33,190 nucleotides of DNA. Origin: Verrucomicrobiota bacterium. Lineage in GTDB: Bacteria; Verrucomicrobiota; Verrucomicrobiia; Limisphaerales; UBA9464. Where the stretch lies: assembly GCA_008933025.1 (NCBI GenBank), contig WBXI01000017.1, positions 1 to 33,190 on the forward strand, written 5' to 3'. The notes below the pieces were generated by a model. That model made no database searches and was not told where the DNA came from. It saw only the letters and a program-made list of their open reading frames with translations. This document shows positions 16,035 to 23,400 of this stretch, in pieces (position 1 is the stretch's first letter; each line of letters begins with the position of its first letter). The position numbers were made by a program, and so were the translations under genes.

Positions 16035-16831
16035 CGCCGCTTCCCGCGGAAGCCGCCGGCGGACCCGGGCCCGGTACGGGCATCCCGGTGCCGCGCGCGG
16101 GTTGGTCGGCGGGCAAGCTCGCGTGGCTTGCCGTGGCGTGCACCGCCGTCCAGTTGGTGGTCGTGTTGCGTTTGGGCCGGGTGCCGCGGACGGTTCAGGG
16201 AAGCCTCGGGACCCCGCCCCGGTCCGGTTGGGTCTGGGATGCGGCCGGCGCGAACGCGGCGTTGTCGGGTGGTTTTGGCGCGCATTCGGACGCGTTTGGC
16301 GACGATCCCCGCGATCCGTTCCAGGCCGTGGCGCGCGCCGCAATGTCGCGTCCGACCTATCGGTTTGCCGAATGGACGGCCCCGCCGCGGTGGCTCACGA
16401 ACCCGCCGGCCTGGTCGATGGTGGGGGCGGTCCCGGCGCCGGTGGAGCCGCGTTCCCCAAGCGCGGTGCGCCCGCCGGCTCCGGTCGGTTCGACGCTGCC
16501 GCTGGTCGCGGACCGGACGACGGTCGGGGCCGAGGGCGGGTTGGCGTCGCGCGCGTGGGACAAGGCGCCGGAAATCGGCCCGTGGGACGGCGTGGAATTG
16601 CTGGGCTCGACCCGGCTGGAAGTCCTGGTGAACCCGCAAGGGTGGGTCGTCCTGGCGCGGATCGTGGAATCCAGCGGCTTGCGGGCGGCGGACGACACGG
16701 CGCGGCGGGCGTTGTCGGAGGCCCGGTTCCGGCCGTTGGCGGGTGCGGTGAAGCGGCCGGGCTTCGCGCCGGACGAATTGACGGCGGGCTTCGTGACGGT
16801 GCGGTGGAGCACGCGGACCTCGATGCGCTGA
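16031..16831 (+). CDS. TonB-like energy transducer
   Basis: A 266-residue protein with a cytoplasmic N-terminus, one membrane span (about residues 29-48), a long periplasmic linker that is moderately Pro/Ala-rich (PAPVEPRSPSAVRPPAPVGS), and a C-terminal domain (about 180-262). The latter reads STRLEVLVNPQGWVVLARIVESSG then ARRALSEARFRPL, the strand-helix pattern of the TonB C-terminal fold. It would carry proton-motive energy from ExbBD to an outer-membrane receptor. The proline-rich linker is weaker than in E. coli TonB, and the C-terminal domain lacks an obvious YP motif. The start is the ATG overlapping the exbD stop (ATGA). TonB-like by fold and context; the receptor served is unknown. 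Confidence 0.72.
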   Translation: MTPLPAEAAGGPGPGTGIPVPRAGWSAGKLAWLAVACTAVQLVVVLRLGRVPRTVQGSLGTPPRSGWVWDAAGANAALSGGFGAHSDAFGDDPRDPFQAVARAAMSRPTYRFAEWTAPPRWLTNPPAWSMVGAVPAPVEPRSPSAVRPPAPVGSTLPLVADRTTVGAEGGLASRAWDKAPEIGPWDGVELLGSTRLEVLVNPQGWVVLARIVESSGLRAADDTARRALSEARFRPLAGAVKRPGFAPDELTAGFVTVRWSTRTSMR

Positions 16832-16832
16832 C

Positions 16833-17060
16833 ATGGCACCCGAGACCCTCATCCTGGTTTACGTGCTCGCGGGGTTGGGCGTCGTGGGCGGTCTGGCGCT
16901 CTGGGGCGAACACCGTCGTCGCAATTTCGAACCGGCCCGGGACCCGGACCAGGTGTTCCGCTGCGACCGATGCCTGTTGGTCTACACGGACGATCCCGAG
17001 GTGGAGCGCAGCCGTTGTCCGGGATGCGGCCGGACCAACGAGCCGTTCAAGTTCCGCTGA
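16833..17060 (+). CDS. Small membrane-anchored zinc-ribbon protein
   Basis: A 75-residue protein starting 1 nt after the TonB-like stop, so almost certainly in the same transcript. Residues 5-25 form one hydrophobic span; a basic patch (EHRRRNFEP) follows and suggests the C-terminus is cytoplasmic. Four cysteines in two CxxC pairs (Cys44/Cys47 and Cys62/Cys65; CDRC and CPGC) fit a small zinc ribbon. I do not recognise a named family. It could bind or sense metal, or simply stabilise the Ton-like complex. It ends 6 nt before the convergent M16 gene's stop. Confidence 0.75.
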   Translation: MAPETLILVYVLAGLGVVGGLALWGEHRRRNFEPARDPDQVFRCDRCLLVYTDDPEVERSRCPGCGRTNEPFKFR

Positions 17061-17066
17061 CCCGCG

Positions 17067-19613
17067 TCACTTTCCGCGGATCACCGAGAGCACCGACTTG
17101 TCCGGCACGAAATAACGCCGGGCGGCGGCACGGATATCCTCGGCGGTGACCGCCTCGTAGCGGGCGTTCTCGAGGTCGGGGTTTTCGAAACCGAGCCCGT
17201 AGAGTTCGTCGAGGGCGGCGGCGGTTGCCTGCTGTCCGAGATCCTGGCGGGCGATTTTCTTCTGCCCGATCACCTTGGCCTTGGCCCGGGCCAACTCCTC
17301 GTCGGAAAGCCCCTCGCGGGCGATGATGTCGGCCTGGGCCCGCAGTTCCGTCTCCACCAGTTCCACCTTGGCGGGATCGGTCCCGCAATAGAACGCGAAG
17401 TAGCCGGGAATGCGGCCGAGGAAATTCGACGCCCCGACGTAATAGGCGAGCCCGAGTTCGTCGCGGATGCGCATGAACAGGCGCGATCCCATGTCGCTGC
17501 AGGCTTCCTGGATCAGCTCGAGGGCGTAGCGGTCGGGCGCGTCGAAGGTGCTCCCGGGGAAGCCGAGCGCGAGGACCGCCTGTTCCTTCTCGCGGGATTC
17601 CTCGAAACGGGAGCCCGCCGGGGTGCCTTGGACGGCCAGCGGCCCCGGAACGGGGCCCGCCTTCCACTGGCCGAAGGTGGCGTCGATGGCGCCCCGGACC
17701 GCGTCGGGATGGACGTCGCCATAGACGGCCATGACGCAATTGTTCGGCACGGCGAGACCCGCGTGGAACGCGGCGACGTCGGCGATCTGGATGCGGCGCA
17801 CGGATTCCTCGGTGCCGAGGCCGTCGAGTCCGTAGCCGGCGTCGCCGAACAGGCCGCGGCGCATGGCCTTGAAGGCGCACTGGAGCAGGTGGTCGCGCTG
17901 GCCGCGGAGTCCCGCCAACTGGATCTCCCGTTCCCGCTCGAGGGCGTCGGCCGGAAACGCCGGGTTGAGAAGCGTGTCGGCAAAGAGGTCGAGGCCGGCG
18001 GCGAAATCGCCGGAGAGGACCTCGGCGGAGACGCCGAAGGAATGGTTGCCGCCGTAGGGTTCGAGGCTGCCGCCGAGGCTTTCGATCTCGATGGCGATCT
18101 GGGTGGCGTCGCGCCGGCGGGTACCCTTGACCAGCAACCGGGAGAGCAGGCCGGTGATGCCGCCATTGGCGATGGTTTCGGCGAGGAGACCGCCGGTGAA
18201 CACGGCGCGGAACTGCACGAAGGGGAGGCGGTGATCCTCCTTGGCGAGGAGGCGCAGGCCGTTGGCGAATTCGAAACGGCGCGCGGGTTGGTCGGCGGCG
18301 GTTTCGGCGACGGCGGCCGGGGCGGGAGCCGCGCCGGCCGGGACCAGGGCGTAGACGGTGCGGTTGTCCTCGCCGAGATGCTCGCGGGCGACGCGGCGCA
18401 GGTCCTCGGGGGTGATGCGGCGCACGGCGGCGAGGTAGCGCTCGCTGAAATTCAGGTCGTGGGCCGCCATCCAGTTCCCGCCGAGATCCTGGGCCTGTCC
18501 CTCCATGGTCTTCCGCGTGGCCAGGGTGCCGGCGGTGAACTGGCGCACCGCCTTGGCCAACTCCCCGGGCGGCACCAGATCCGTCTTCATGCGCTCGATC
18601 TCCGCGAGGATCTCGTCGCGCGCCGCGGCAAAACGGGGGCCGTCGCACAGGCCGCTGACGCCGAAGAGGCCCACGTGTCCGGGAGTGTAGGTCCACGCGC
18701 TGACGGAGTGGACCACCGCGGCGCGTTCCCGCACCGCCTGGTAAAGGCGCGAGCTGCGGCCCGATCCGAGCAGGGTCGAGAGGACGTCGAGCACCGCCGT
18801 GTCGGGATGACGGACGTCGGGCGTGTGCCAGGCCAGATGGAAGTGCGCGAGTTCGACGGGCGCCTCCTCCACCAGTTCGCGCGGCGCGGCCTGGCGCGGT
18901 TCCGCGAGGTGGACCGACGGCGGCAAGGGCTTGGCGCCACTGCCGGCAAAGGCCGCGCGGATCTGCGCGAGCGCGTCGGCCGGCGCGATGTCGCCCACCA
19001 CCACGAGGAAGCAATTGTTGGGGGCGTATTTCTCCGAGTAATAGCGCGCGATGTCGTCCCGGGTCAGCCGGTTGAAAATGTCGGGGATGCCGATGACCGG
19101 TTGGCGGTACGGGGCCCGCATGTAGGCGGTCTCGAACAACCGCCGGCTGGACCGGCGGCCCGGGTCGTCGTTGCCCATGTCCATCTCCCGCCGGATCACG
19201 TCCAGCTCCTTCGCCAACTCGTCGGCGGGGAGCGTCGCGTGCTGGAGGATGTCGCAGAGGATGTCGATGGCGATGGTCGCGCCGGTGTTGGGGACGTTGA
19301 TCCAGTAGACGGTGCGGTCGAACGACGTGTAGGCGTTCATGTAGCCGCCGGCGGCCTGCACTTCCTGGTCGATGCGACCGGCGCCGCGGGTGCTGGTGCC
19401 CTTGAACAGCATGTGCTCCAGCACGTGGGACAGCCCGGCCCCGAGCCACGGGCCTTCGTCGATGCTTCCCGCGCGGCACCATGCCTGGACGCTCACCACG
19501 GGGGCGGAGCGATCCTCTCGCAGGATGACCTCGAGGCCGTTGTCGAGTCGGTGGAGGCTGACGCCGGGAGGGAGCGGGGGAATGGCGGGCATGGAATGCA
19601 ACGGGACGATCAT
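17067..19613 (-). CDS. M16-family zinc metallopeptidase, two-lobed
   Basis: An 848-residue protein with two M16 halves. The N-half (about 15-430) has the inverted zinc motif HxxEH (His63, Glu66, His67 in GLSHVLEHMLFKGT) and the expected distal Glu near residue 143 (ELDVIRREMDMG). The C-half (about 440-848) keeps the fold but has no HxxEH at the equivalent place (NGGITGLLSRLLVKGT) and carries the R/Y signature region ELGLAYYVGA. So one polypeptide supplies both the active and the inactive lobe, as in pitrilysin-type or fused processing peptidases. No signal peptide or membrane span is seen from the ATG at 19613, which suggests a cytosolic clamshell peptidase of short peptides. That ATG overlaps the Nudix stop (ATGA); later Met8 is an alternative. 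Confidence 0.93.
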   Translation of the reverse strand: MIVPLHSMPAIPPLPPGVSLHRLDNGLEVILREDRSAPVVSVQAWCRAGSIDEGPWLGAGLSHVLEHMLFKGTSTRGAGRIDQEVQAAGGYMNAYTSFDRTVYWINVPNTGATIAIDILCDILQHATLPADELAKELDVIRREMDMGNDDPGRRSSRRLFETAYMRAPYRQPVIGIPDIFNRLTRDDIARYYSEKYAPNNCFLVVVGDIAPADALAQIRAAFAGSGAKPLPPSVHLAEPRQAAPRELVEEAPVELAHFHLAWHTPDVRHPDTAVLDVLSTLLGSGRSSRLYQAVRERAAVVHSVSAWTYTPGHVGLFGVSGLCDGPRFAAARDEILAEIERMKTDLVPPGELAKAVRQFTAGTLATRKTMEGQAQDLGGNWMAAHDLNFSERYLAAVRRITPEDLRRVAREHLGEDNRTVYALVPAGAAPAPAAVAETAADQPARRFEFANGLRLLAKEDHRLPFVQFRAVFTGGLLAETIANGGITGLLSRLLVKGTRRRDATQIAIEIESLGGSLEPYGGNHSFGVSAEVLSGDFAAGLDLFADTLLNPAFPADALEREREIQLAGLRGQRDHLLQCAFKAMRRGLFGDAGYGLDGLGTEESVRRIQIADVAAFHAGLAVPNNCVMAVYGDVHPDAVRGAIDATFGQWKAGPVPGPLAVQGTPAGSRFEESREKEQAVLALGFPGSTFDAPDRYALELIQEACSDMGSRLFMRIRDELGLAYYVGASNFLGRIPGYFAFYCGTDPAKVELVETELRAQADIIAREGLSDEELARAKAKVIGQKKIARQDLGQQATAAALDELYGLGFENPDLENARYEAVTAEDIRAAARRYFVPDKSVLSVIRGK

Positions 19614-20170
19614 GCCGCGCGGATGCCCCGGCGCCAAAGATCGAAATGATGGAGCGCCGCGAGGACGATCGCGTGGCGGATGCGTCCGGAGGCCACCAAC
19701 CGCGGGACCTCGTCGACGGGGACCAGGCGGACGGCGATGTCCTCGCCGTGGTCGAGTTCGAGCGGGTGGGTCAACCGGGCGTCCTCGACCACCACGGTAT
19801 GGCAGCGGTTGCTCATGATGGCCGCGTTCGGGAACATCTCGCCGATCACGCGGGGATCGCGTCCGGTGAAGCCGGTTTCCTCGCGCAATTCGCGCACCGC
19901 GCCGGCGACCGGGTCGGTCTCGTGGGCGTCCAGCATCCCGCCGGGCACCTCGAGCTCGATGGTGTCCGACCCATGCCGGTATTGCTCCACCATCACCAAC
20001 TGCCCGTCCGGGGTGACCGCGCAGGCATTGACCCAGTTGACGCAGTCGATGACGTAGAAGTCGTGCTGGCGACCCGTCCGCGGGTTGACCTTGAGGTCCG
20101 AGCGCAGGGTGAAAATGCGGAAGTCGCCCGAGGGACGGGAACCGAGTTTGGGCCAGGGACGGATTTCCAT
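19610..20170 (-). CDS. Nudix hydrolase (ADP-ribose pyrophosphatase-like)
   Basis: A 186-residue protein of the NudF-like type: an N-terminal beta region (DFYVIDCVNWVNACAVTP, QLVMVEQYRHG), then IELEVPGG and the Nudix box at about 78-101 ending RELREETGF. The catalytic Glu pair of REExEE is present; the spacer between the first Glu and REL is 8 residues instead of the textbook 7, a variant that I believe occurs in related Nudix proteins. It should hydrolyse a nucleoside diphosphate linked to another moiety, ADP-ribose being the best guess. The ATG at 20170 lies 10 nt after the stop of a 73-residue gene; the open frame extends upstream but through other genes. The stop overlaps the M16 start. 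Confidence 0.88.
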   Translation of the reverse strand: MEIRPWPKLGSRPSGDFRIFTLRSDLKVNPRTGRQHDFYVIDCVNWVNACAVTPDGQLVMVEQYRHGSDTIELEVPGGMLDAHETDPVAGAVRELREETGFTGRDPRVIGEMFPNAAIMSNRCHTVVVEDARLTHPLELDHGEDIAVRLVPVDEVPRLVASGRIRHAIVLAALHHFDLWRRGIRAA

Positions 20171-20180
20171 GGGAGCGGGA

Positions 20181-20402
20181 TCAGGAGTCGACGCGGATGC
20201 CCCGGGCCTGGGCGGCCCAGCCGCCGGCCATGAGACGGAGGAGGTGTGCCAGCGCGTCCCCGTGGGCGAGGCCGCGCTCGACGGCGAGTTGGCGCGCGCG
20301 CTTGTCGAGTTGCGCGGCCATGGCGGCGGCGGCATCCCCGGGGCACCCGAGGGCGACGAGGGCCGTGGCGATCGACGCGATGTCGGTGCCGTCCGGGCTC
20401 AC
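20181..20402 (-). CDS. Conserved-looking small protein of unknown function
   Basis: A 73-residue, mostly helical, Ala/Leu/Arg-rich protein without signal peptide or membrane span. It starts with a GTG at 20402 that overlaps the cyclophilin stop in a 4-nt GTGA, and its TGA lies 10 nt before the Nudix ATG. That exact fit into the operon is the main support for it being real; the codon-position GC pattern (third positions mostly G/C) also agrees. Recognisable segments are ATALVALGCPGDAAAAMAAQ and LAVERGLAHGDALAHLLRLM, which read like two helical hairpins. I do not recognise the family. Confidence 0.7.
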   Translation of the reverse strand: MSPDGTDIASIATALVALGCPGDAAAAMAAQLDKRARQLAVERGLAHGDALAHLLRLMAGGWAAQARGIRVDS

Positions 20403-20938
20403 GCGGGCAGTTCGGCGCGGTTGACGATCCGGATGCTCTCGACGTGGACGCGCTCGACGGGGCGGCTGGGCGAGCGTTCGCCGGCGGACCGGCAGGGGGT
20501 GGTGGCGATCTTCTCGAGGGTCTCGAGGCCGCGCAGGAGGGTGCCGAACGCGGTGTACTGGCCGTCGAGGAAAGCGGCGTCGCCGTGGCAGACGAAGAAC
20601 TGGCAACCGGCGGAATCGGGGCTCGCGGACCGGGCCATCGAGAGGACGCCGCGGACGTGTTTCCGGGCGTTGAACTCGGCCTTGATCTTGTAGCCGGGAT
20701 CGCCGGTGCCCCAGCGGGCCTCGTCGGCGGGATTCTTGGTCAGCGGATCGCCGCCCTGGATCATGAAACCGCGGATCACGCGGTGGAAGGCGGTGCCGTC
20801 GTAGAAGCCCTGGCGGGCCAGCTTCTTGAAGTTCTCGACGGTGTTCGGGGCGACGTCGCTCCAGAACTCGACGACCATCTGGCCGTGGTTGGTGGCGATG
20901 ACGGCGACTTCGTCGGGGGCGGTGGCGGGGGTGCTCAT
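20399..20938 (-). CDS. Cytosolic cyclophilin-type peptidyl-prolyl isomerase
   Basis: A 179-residue single-domain cyclophilin that would catalyse cis/trans isomerisation at proline. Starting from the ATG at 20938 there is no signal peptide. The active-site segment FHRVIRGFMIQGGDP (residues 51-65, catalytic Arg53) and MARSASPDSAGCQFFVCHGDAAFLDGQYTAFG are complete. A C-terminal extension (ERVHVESIRIVNRAELPA) closely matches the ending of the next cyclophilin, so the two are tandem duplicates 22 nt apart. Its stop overlaps the start of the 73-residue gene. Confidence 0.95.
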   Translation of the reverse strand: MSTPATAPDEVAVIATNHGQMVVEFWSDVAPNTVENFKKLARQGFYDGTAFHRVIRGFMIQGGDPLTKNPADEARWGTGDPGYKIKAEFNARKHVRGVLSMARSASPDSAGCQFFVCHGDAAFLDGQYTAFGTLLRGLETLEKIATTPCRSAGERSPSRPVERVHVESIRIVNRAELPA

Positions 20939-20960
20939 GGAGGGAATGCGGGTCGTGGGC

Positions 20961-21572
20961 TTACTTGAGGGAGGCGCGGGAAACGATGCGGATGCTGTCG
21001 ACGTGGACCCGTTGGGCGGGGGCGGAATGCTCGCCGCTGTATTTGTTGTCGGTGACCGGGATCTTCTCGAGCTTGGCGAGCACGTCCTCGCCTTTGATGA
21101 CCTTGCCGAATCCGGTGTACTGGTTGTCGAGGTTCGGGGCGGGGGCAAAGCAGACGAAGAACTGGGAGCCGGCACTGTCGGGATTGCGGGAACGGGCCAT
21201 GGAGAGCACGCCGCGGACGTGGGGCTTGGGGTTGAACTCGGCCTTGATCTTGTAGCCGGGATCACCGGTGCCCCAGCGGGATTCGTTGGCGGCGTCCTTG
21301 GTCAAAGGATCGCCCATCTGCAGCATGAACCCGGCGATGAGGCGGTGCGACGCGGTGCCGTCGTAGAATTTGTCCTTCGCGAGTTTCTTGAAGTTCTCGA
21401 CGGTTTTCGGGGCGACGTCGGGCCAGAACTCGACGACCAGTTCGCCGAAGTCCTTGAACTTGATCACCGCGACCTCGTCGGCGGCGGGAGCATCGGGCTT
21501 TTTGTCGTCGGCCGCCCACGCCATGCCGGCGAGGCAGAGGGAAGCGAGGCATGTCAACAGGATGCGTTTCAC
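20961..21572 (-). CDS. Exported cyclophilin-type peptidyl-prolyl isomerase
   Basis: A 203-residue cyclophilin with a signal peptide (MKRILL then a hydrophobic core, AWA|ADD cleavage near residue 20), so probably periplasmic. Start choice: the GTG at 21572 gives a normal signal peptide; an earlier in-frame GTG at 21590 adds six residues. The core matches the downstream paralogue, but the active-site segment reads SHRLIAGFMLQMGDP (75-89): the Phe before His-Arg is Ser and QGGD is QMGD. Catalytic Arg77 is kept, so activity may be altered rather than lost. First gene of the minus-strand cluster, divergent from the permease. Confidence 0.94.
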   Translation of the reverse strand: MKRILLTCLASLCLAGMAWAADDKKPDAPAADEVAVIKFKDFGELVVEFWPDVAPKTVENFKKLAKDKFYDGTASHRLIAGFMLQMGDPLTKDAANESRWGTGDPGYKIKAEFNPKPHVRGVLSMARSRNPDSAGSQFFVCFAPAPNLDNQYTGFGKVIKGEDVLAKLEKIPVTDNKYSGEHSAPAQRVHVDSIRIVSRASLK

Positions 21573-21877
21573 GGCCGGGGAACTAGCCACGCCGGGGCGG
21601 GCCTGTCACGGGGGAATTTTCGGGCGTGGGCCGGGGGGCCCTCTCGGCGGTGTTGCCGCCGGCGGTGGCAACCGTCGGGCCTTGCCGCCGATTGCGGAGG
21701 GGATGGGGATCGGGGGATGCGGGCTTCCGGGTCCGGCGGGGGTGGCGCGTGCGATCCCGCGCAGGCTCGATCACGACGGAGGCGGTTTGCACCGATGGTG
21801 GCCGCGCCCGGTTGGCGGGGGCACGGGGCCGGGCGAATCCGCGTGAGGTGGGGCGGGGGTTCCACCACTCTCCGGCC
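21573..21877. other. Divergent intergenic region, 305 nt
   Basis: Between the exported cyclophilin (minus) and the APC permease (plus). No convincing coding frame with homology, no RNA gene and no good promoter pair were seen; a GTGACA on the minus strand (around 21603-21608) has no decent -10. One hairpin is listed separately (21653-21671). The frame of the permease stays open across this region on the plus strand, but that part is Arg/Gly-rich and looks like GC-rich non-coding sequence. Confidence 0.5.
21653..21671. repeat. Hairpin in the cyclophilin/permease intergenic region
   Basis: TTGCCGCC pairs with GGTGGCAA (8 bp including one G-U) around a 3-nt loop. It has no T-run. It may be a regulatory palindrome or chance in GC-rich DNA. 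Confidence 0.35.
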
Positions 21878-23359
21878 GTGTCCGGCCCATCCCCGCATTC
21901 CGACGACGAGGCGTTGCTCCGCAAACTCGGCTACCGCCAGGAACTGGCGCGGCGTCTGTCCGGCTTTTCGAACTTCGCGATCTCGTTCTCGATCATCTGC
22001 ATCCTGGCCGGGGGGATCACTTCGTTCCCCATCGGGCTCGCCGGCGGCGGGGGCGCGGCGATCGGCATCGGTTGGCCGTTGGCCTGCCTCTTTTCCCTCG
22101 CCGTGGCACTGGCGATGGCGCAGGTCGCCTCGGCGTATCCCACCGCCGGCGGCCTGTACCACTGGGGTTCGATCCTCGGCGGGCGCGGCTGCGGTTGGGC
22201 CACCGCCTGGTTCAACCTGTTCGGTCTGGTCACCGTGCTCGCGGCCGTGAATTCCGGGGCCTACGACTTCCTGGCCTCGGTCTGCGGCGTGGAGTTGTCG
22301 GGTGTCTGGGGCGGTTGGGGTCGGACCACGGGGATCGTGGCGATGACCCTGGTGCAGGCGTTGCTGAACCATTTCGGGACGCGTTGGACCACGCGGCTCA
22401 CCGATCTCTCCGGTTGGCTGATCCTCGCGGTCGCGGCCGTGCTGACCCTGGCGCTGCTGGCGGCGGCGCCGTCGCACGATTGGACGCGCCTGTGGCGGTT
22501 CGAGAACCTGAGCGGGCGACCGGTGGACGCGGCGGCGTTGCCGCGCCACGCGAATCTGGCCTGGGTGTTTTGCCTCGGGTTGCTGTGGCCGGCGTACACC
22601 ATCACGGGCTTCGACGCGTCGGCGCACACGGCGGAAGAAACCATCGGCGCGGCGCGCACCGTCCCGCGGAGCCTGGTGCGGGCGGTGTGGGTGTCGGGTC
22701 TTGCCGGTTGGGCGATGGCGATCGCGATCCTGCTGGCATTGCCGGACGTGGGGGCGGGCGTGGACCAGGGCGGCGCGGTGGTGCCATGGGTGATGCGCCG
22801 GGTGCTTCCCGGATGGCTGTCGACGGCGCTGTTGGCCGGGATCGTGGCGTCGCAATGGCTGTGCGGCCTGGCGGCGCTGACCTCGGCCTCGCGCATGACC
22901 TACGCGTTCGCGCGCGACGGCGGGTTGCCGGCCTCGGGATTCCTGCGCCGGGTGAATCCGCGGACGCAATCGCCGGCGGCGGCGGTCTGGGTGACGGCGG
23001 GAATGGCGGCGACGTTCACGGTCTTCGTCCCGTACGGCACCATCGCGGCGGTCTGCACGGTGCTGCTCTACATCTCCTACGTGCTGCCGGTCGCGGCGGG
23101 ATTCCTCGCGTACGGCCGGCACTGGCGGCACATGGGCCCGTGGCAACTGGGCGTCTGGTACCGGCCTCTGGCATTGGTGGCCATGCTGGGCTGTCTTTTC
23201 CTGATCGTGCTCGGATGCCAGCCCCCGAACCAGCTGGCGGTCCCCATCGTCGGCACCGTGTCGGGACTGATGGTCGCGGTGTGGTTCGGTTGGGAACGCC
23301 GCCGCTTCAAGGGGCCGGGGGGCAACCCGGAGGCCCAGGCTCCGAACACGGGTTGCTGA
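21878..23359 (+). CDS. APC-superfamily amino-acid/amine permease
   Basis: A 493-residue inner-membrane transporter with about 12 hydrophobic spans. The N-terminus LGYRQELARRLSGFSNFAISFSIICILAGGITSF is characteristic of the APC amino acid/choline transporter (ACT-type) group, as are YPTAGGLYHWGSIL and the helix-6 region ITGFDASAHTAEET. Members import amino acids, GABA or choline; the exact substrate is unknown. The GTG at 21878 is preferred because the alignable region begins about 20 residues later and everything upstream is low-complexity; no ATG is available nearby. No clear Shine-Dalgarno is present. The oxidoreductase gene starts 41 nt downstream on the same strand. Confidence 0.9.
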   Translation: MSGPSPHSDDEALLRKLGYRQELARRLSGFSNFAISFSIICILAGGITSFPIGLAGGGGAAIGIGWPLACLFSLAVALAMAQVASAYPTAGGLYHWGSILGGRGCGWATAWFNLFGLVTVLAAVNSGAYDFLASVCGVELSGVWGGWGRTTGIVAMTLVQALLNHFGTRWTTRLTDLSGWLILAVAAVLTLALLAAAPSHDWTRLWRFENLSGRPVDAAALPRHANLAWVFCLGLLWPAYTITGFDASAHTAEETIGAARTVPRSLVRAVWVSGLAGWAMAIAILLALPDVGAGVDQGGAVVPWVMRRVLPGWLSTALLAGIVASQWLCGLAALTSASRMTYAFARDGGLPASGFLRRVNPRTQSPAAAVWVTAGMAATFTVFVPYGTIAAVCTVLLYISYVLPVAAGFLAYGRHWRHMGPWQLGVWYRPLALVAMLGCLFLIVLGCQPPNQLAVPIVGTVSGLMVAVWFGWERRRFKGPGGNPEAQAPNTGC

Positions 23360-23400
23360 ATACTGGTTACTGATCGCCGATCACTGCCTACTCTCCCCGC
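23360..23400 (+). other. AT-richer spacer between permease and oxidoreductase
   Basis: The 41-nt spacer (TACTGGTTACTGATCGCCGATCACTGCC...) has clearly lower GC than its surroundings and repeats short ACTGATC/GATCACTG-like units around GATCGCCGATC. It could be a remnant of a dispersed intergenic repeat. Confidence 0.3.

Noticed and set aside
17061-17085. Possible bidirectional terminator between the zinc-ribbon gene and the M16 gene
   Set aside because: Only a 5-bp CCGCG/CGCGG pairing and no T-run; it also lies within the M16 3' coding end.
21586-21608. Promoter for the exported cyclophilin using GTGACA as -35
   Set aside because: The only -10 candidate at the right distance (TAGTTC) matches just 2 of 6 positions.
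21626-21877. Longer N-terminus for the APC permease
   Set aside because: The extension is Arg/Gly-rich; homologous sequence only begins at LGYRQELARRLSGFSNF.
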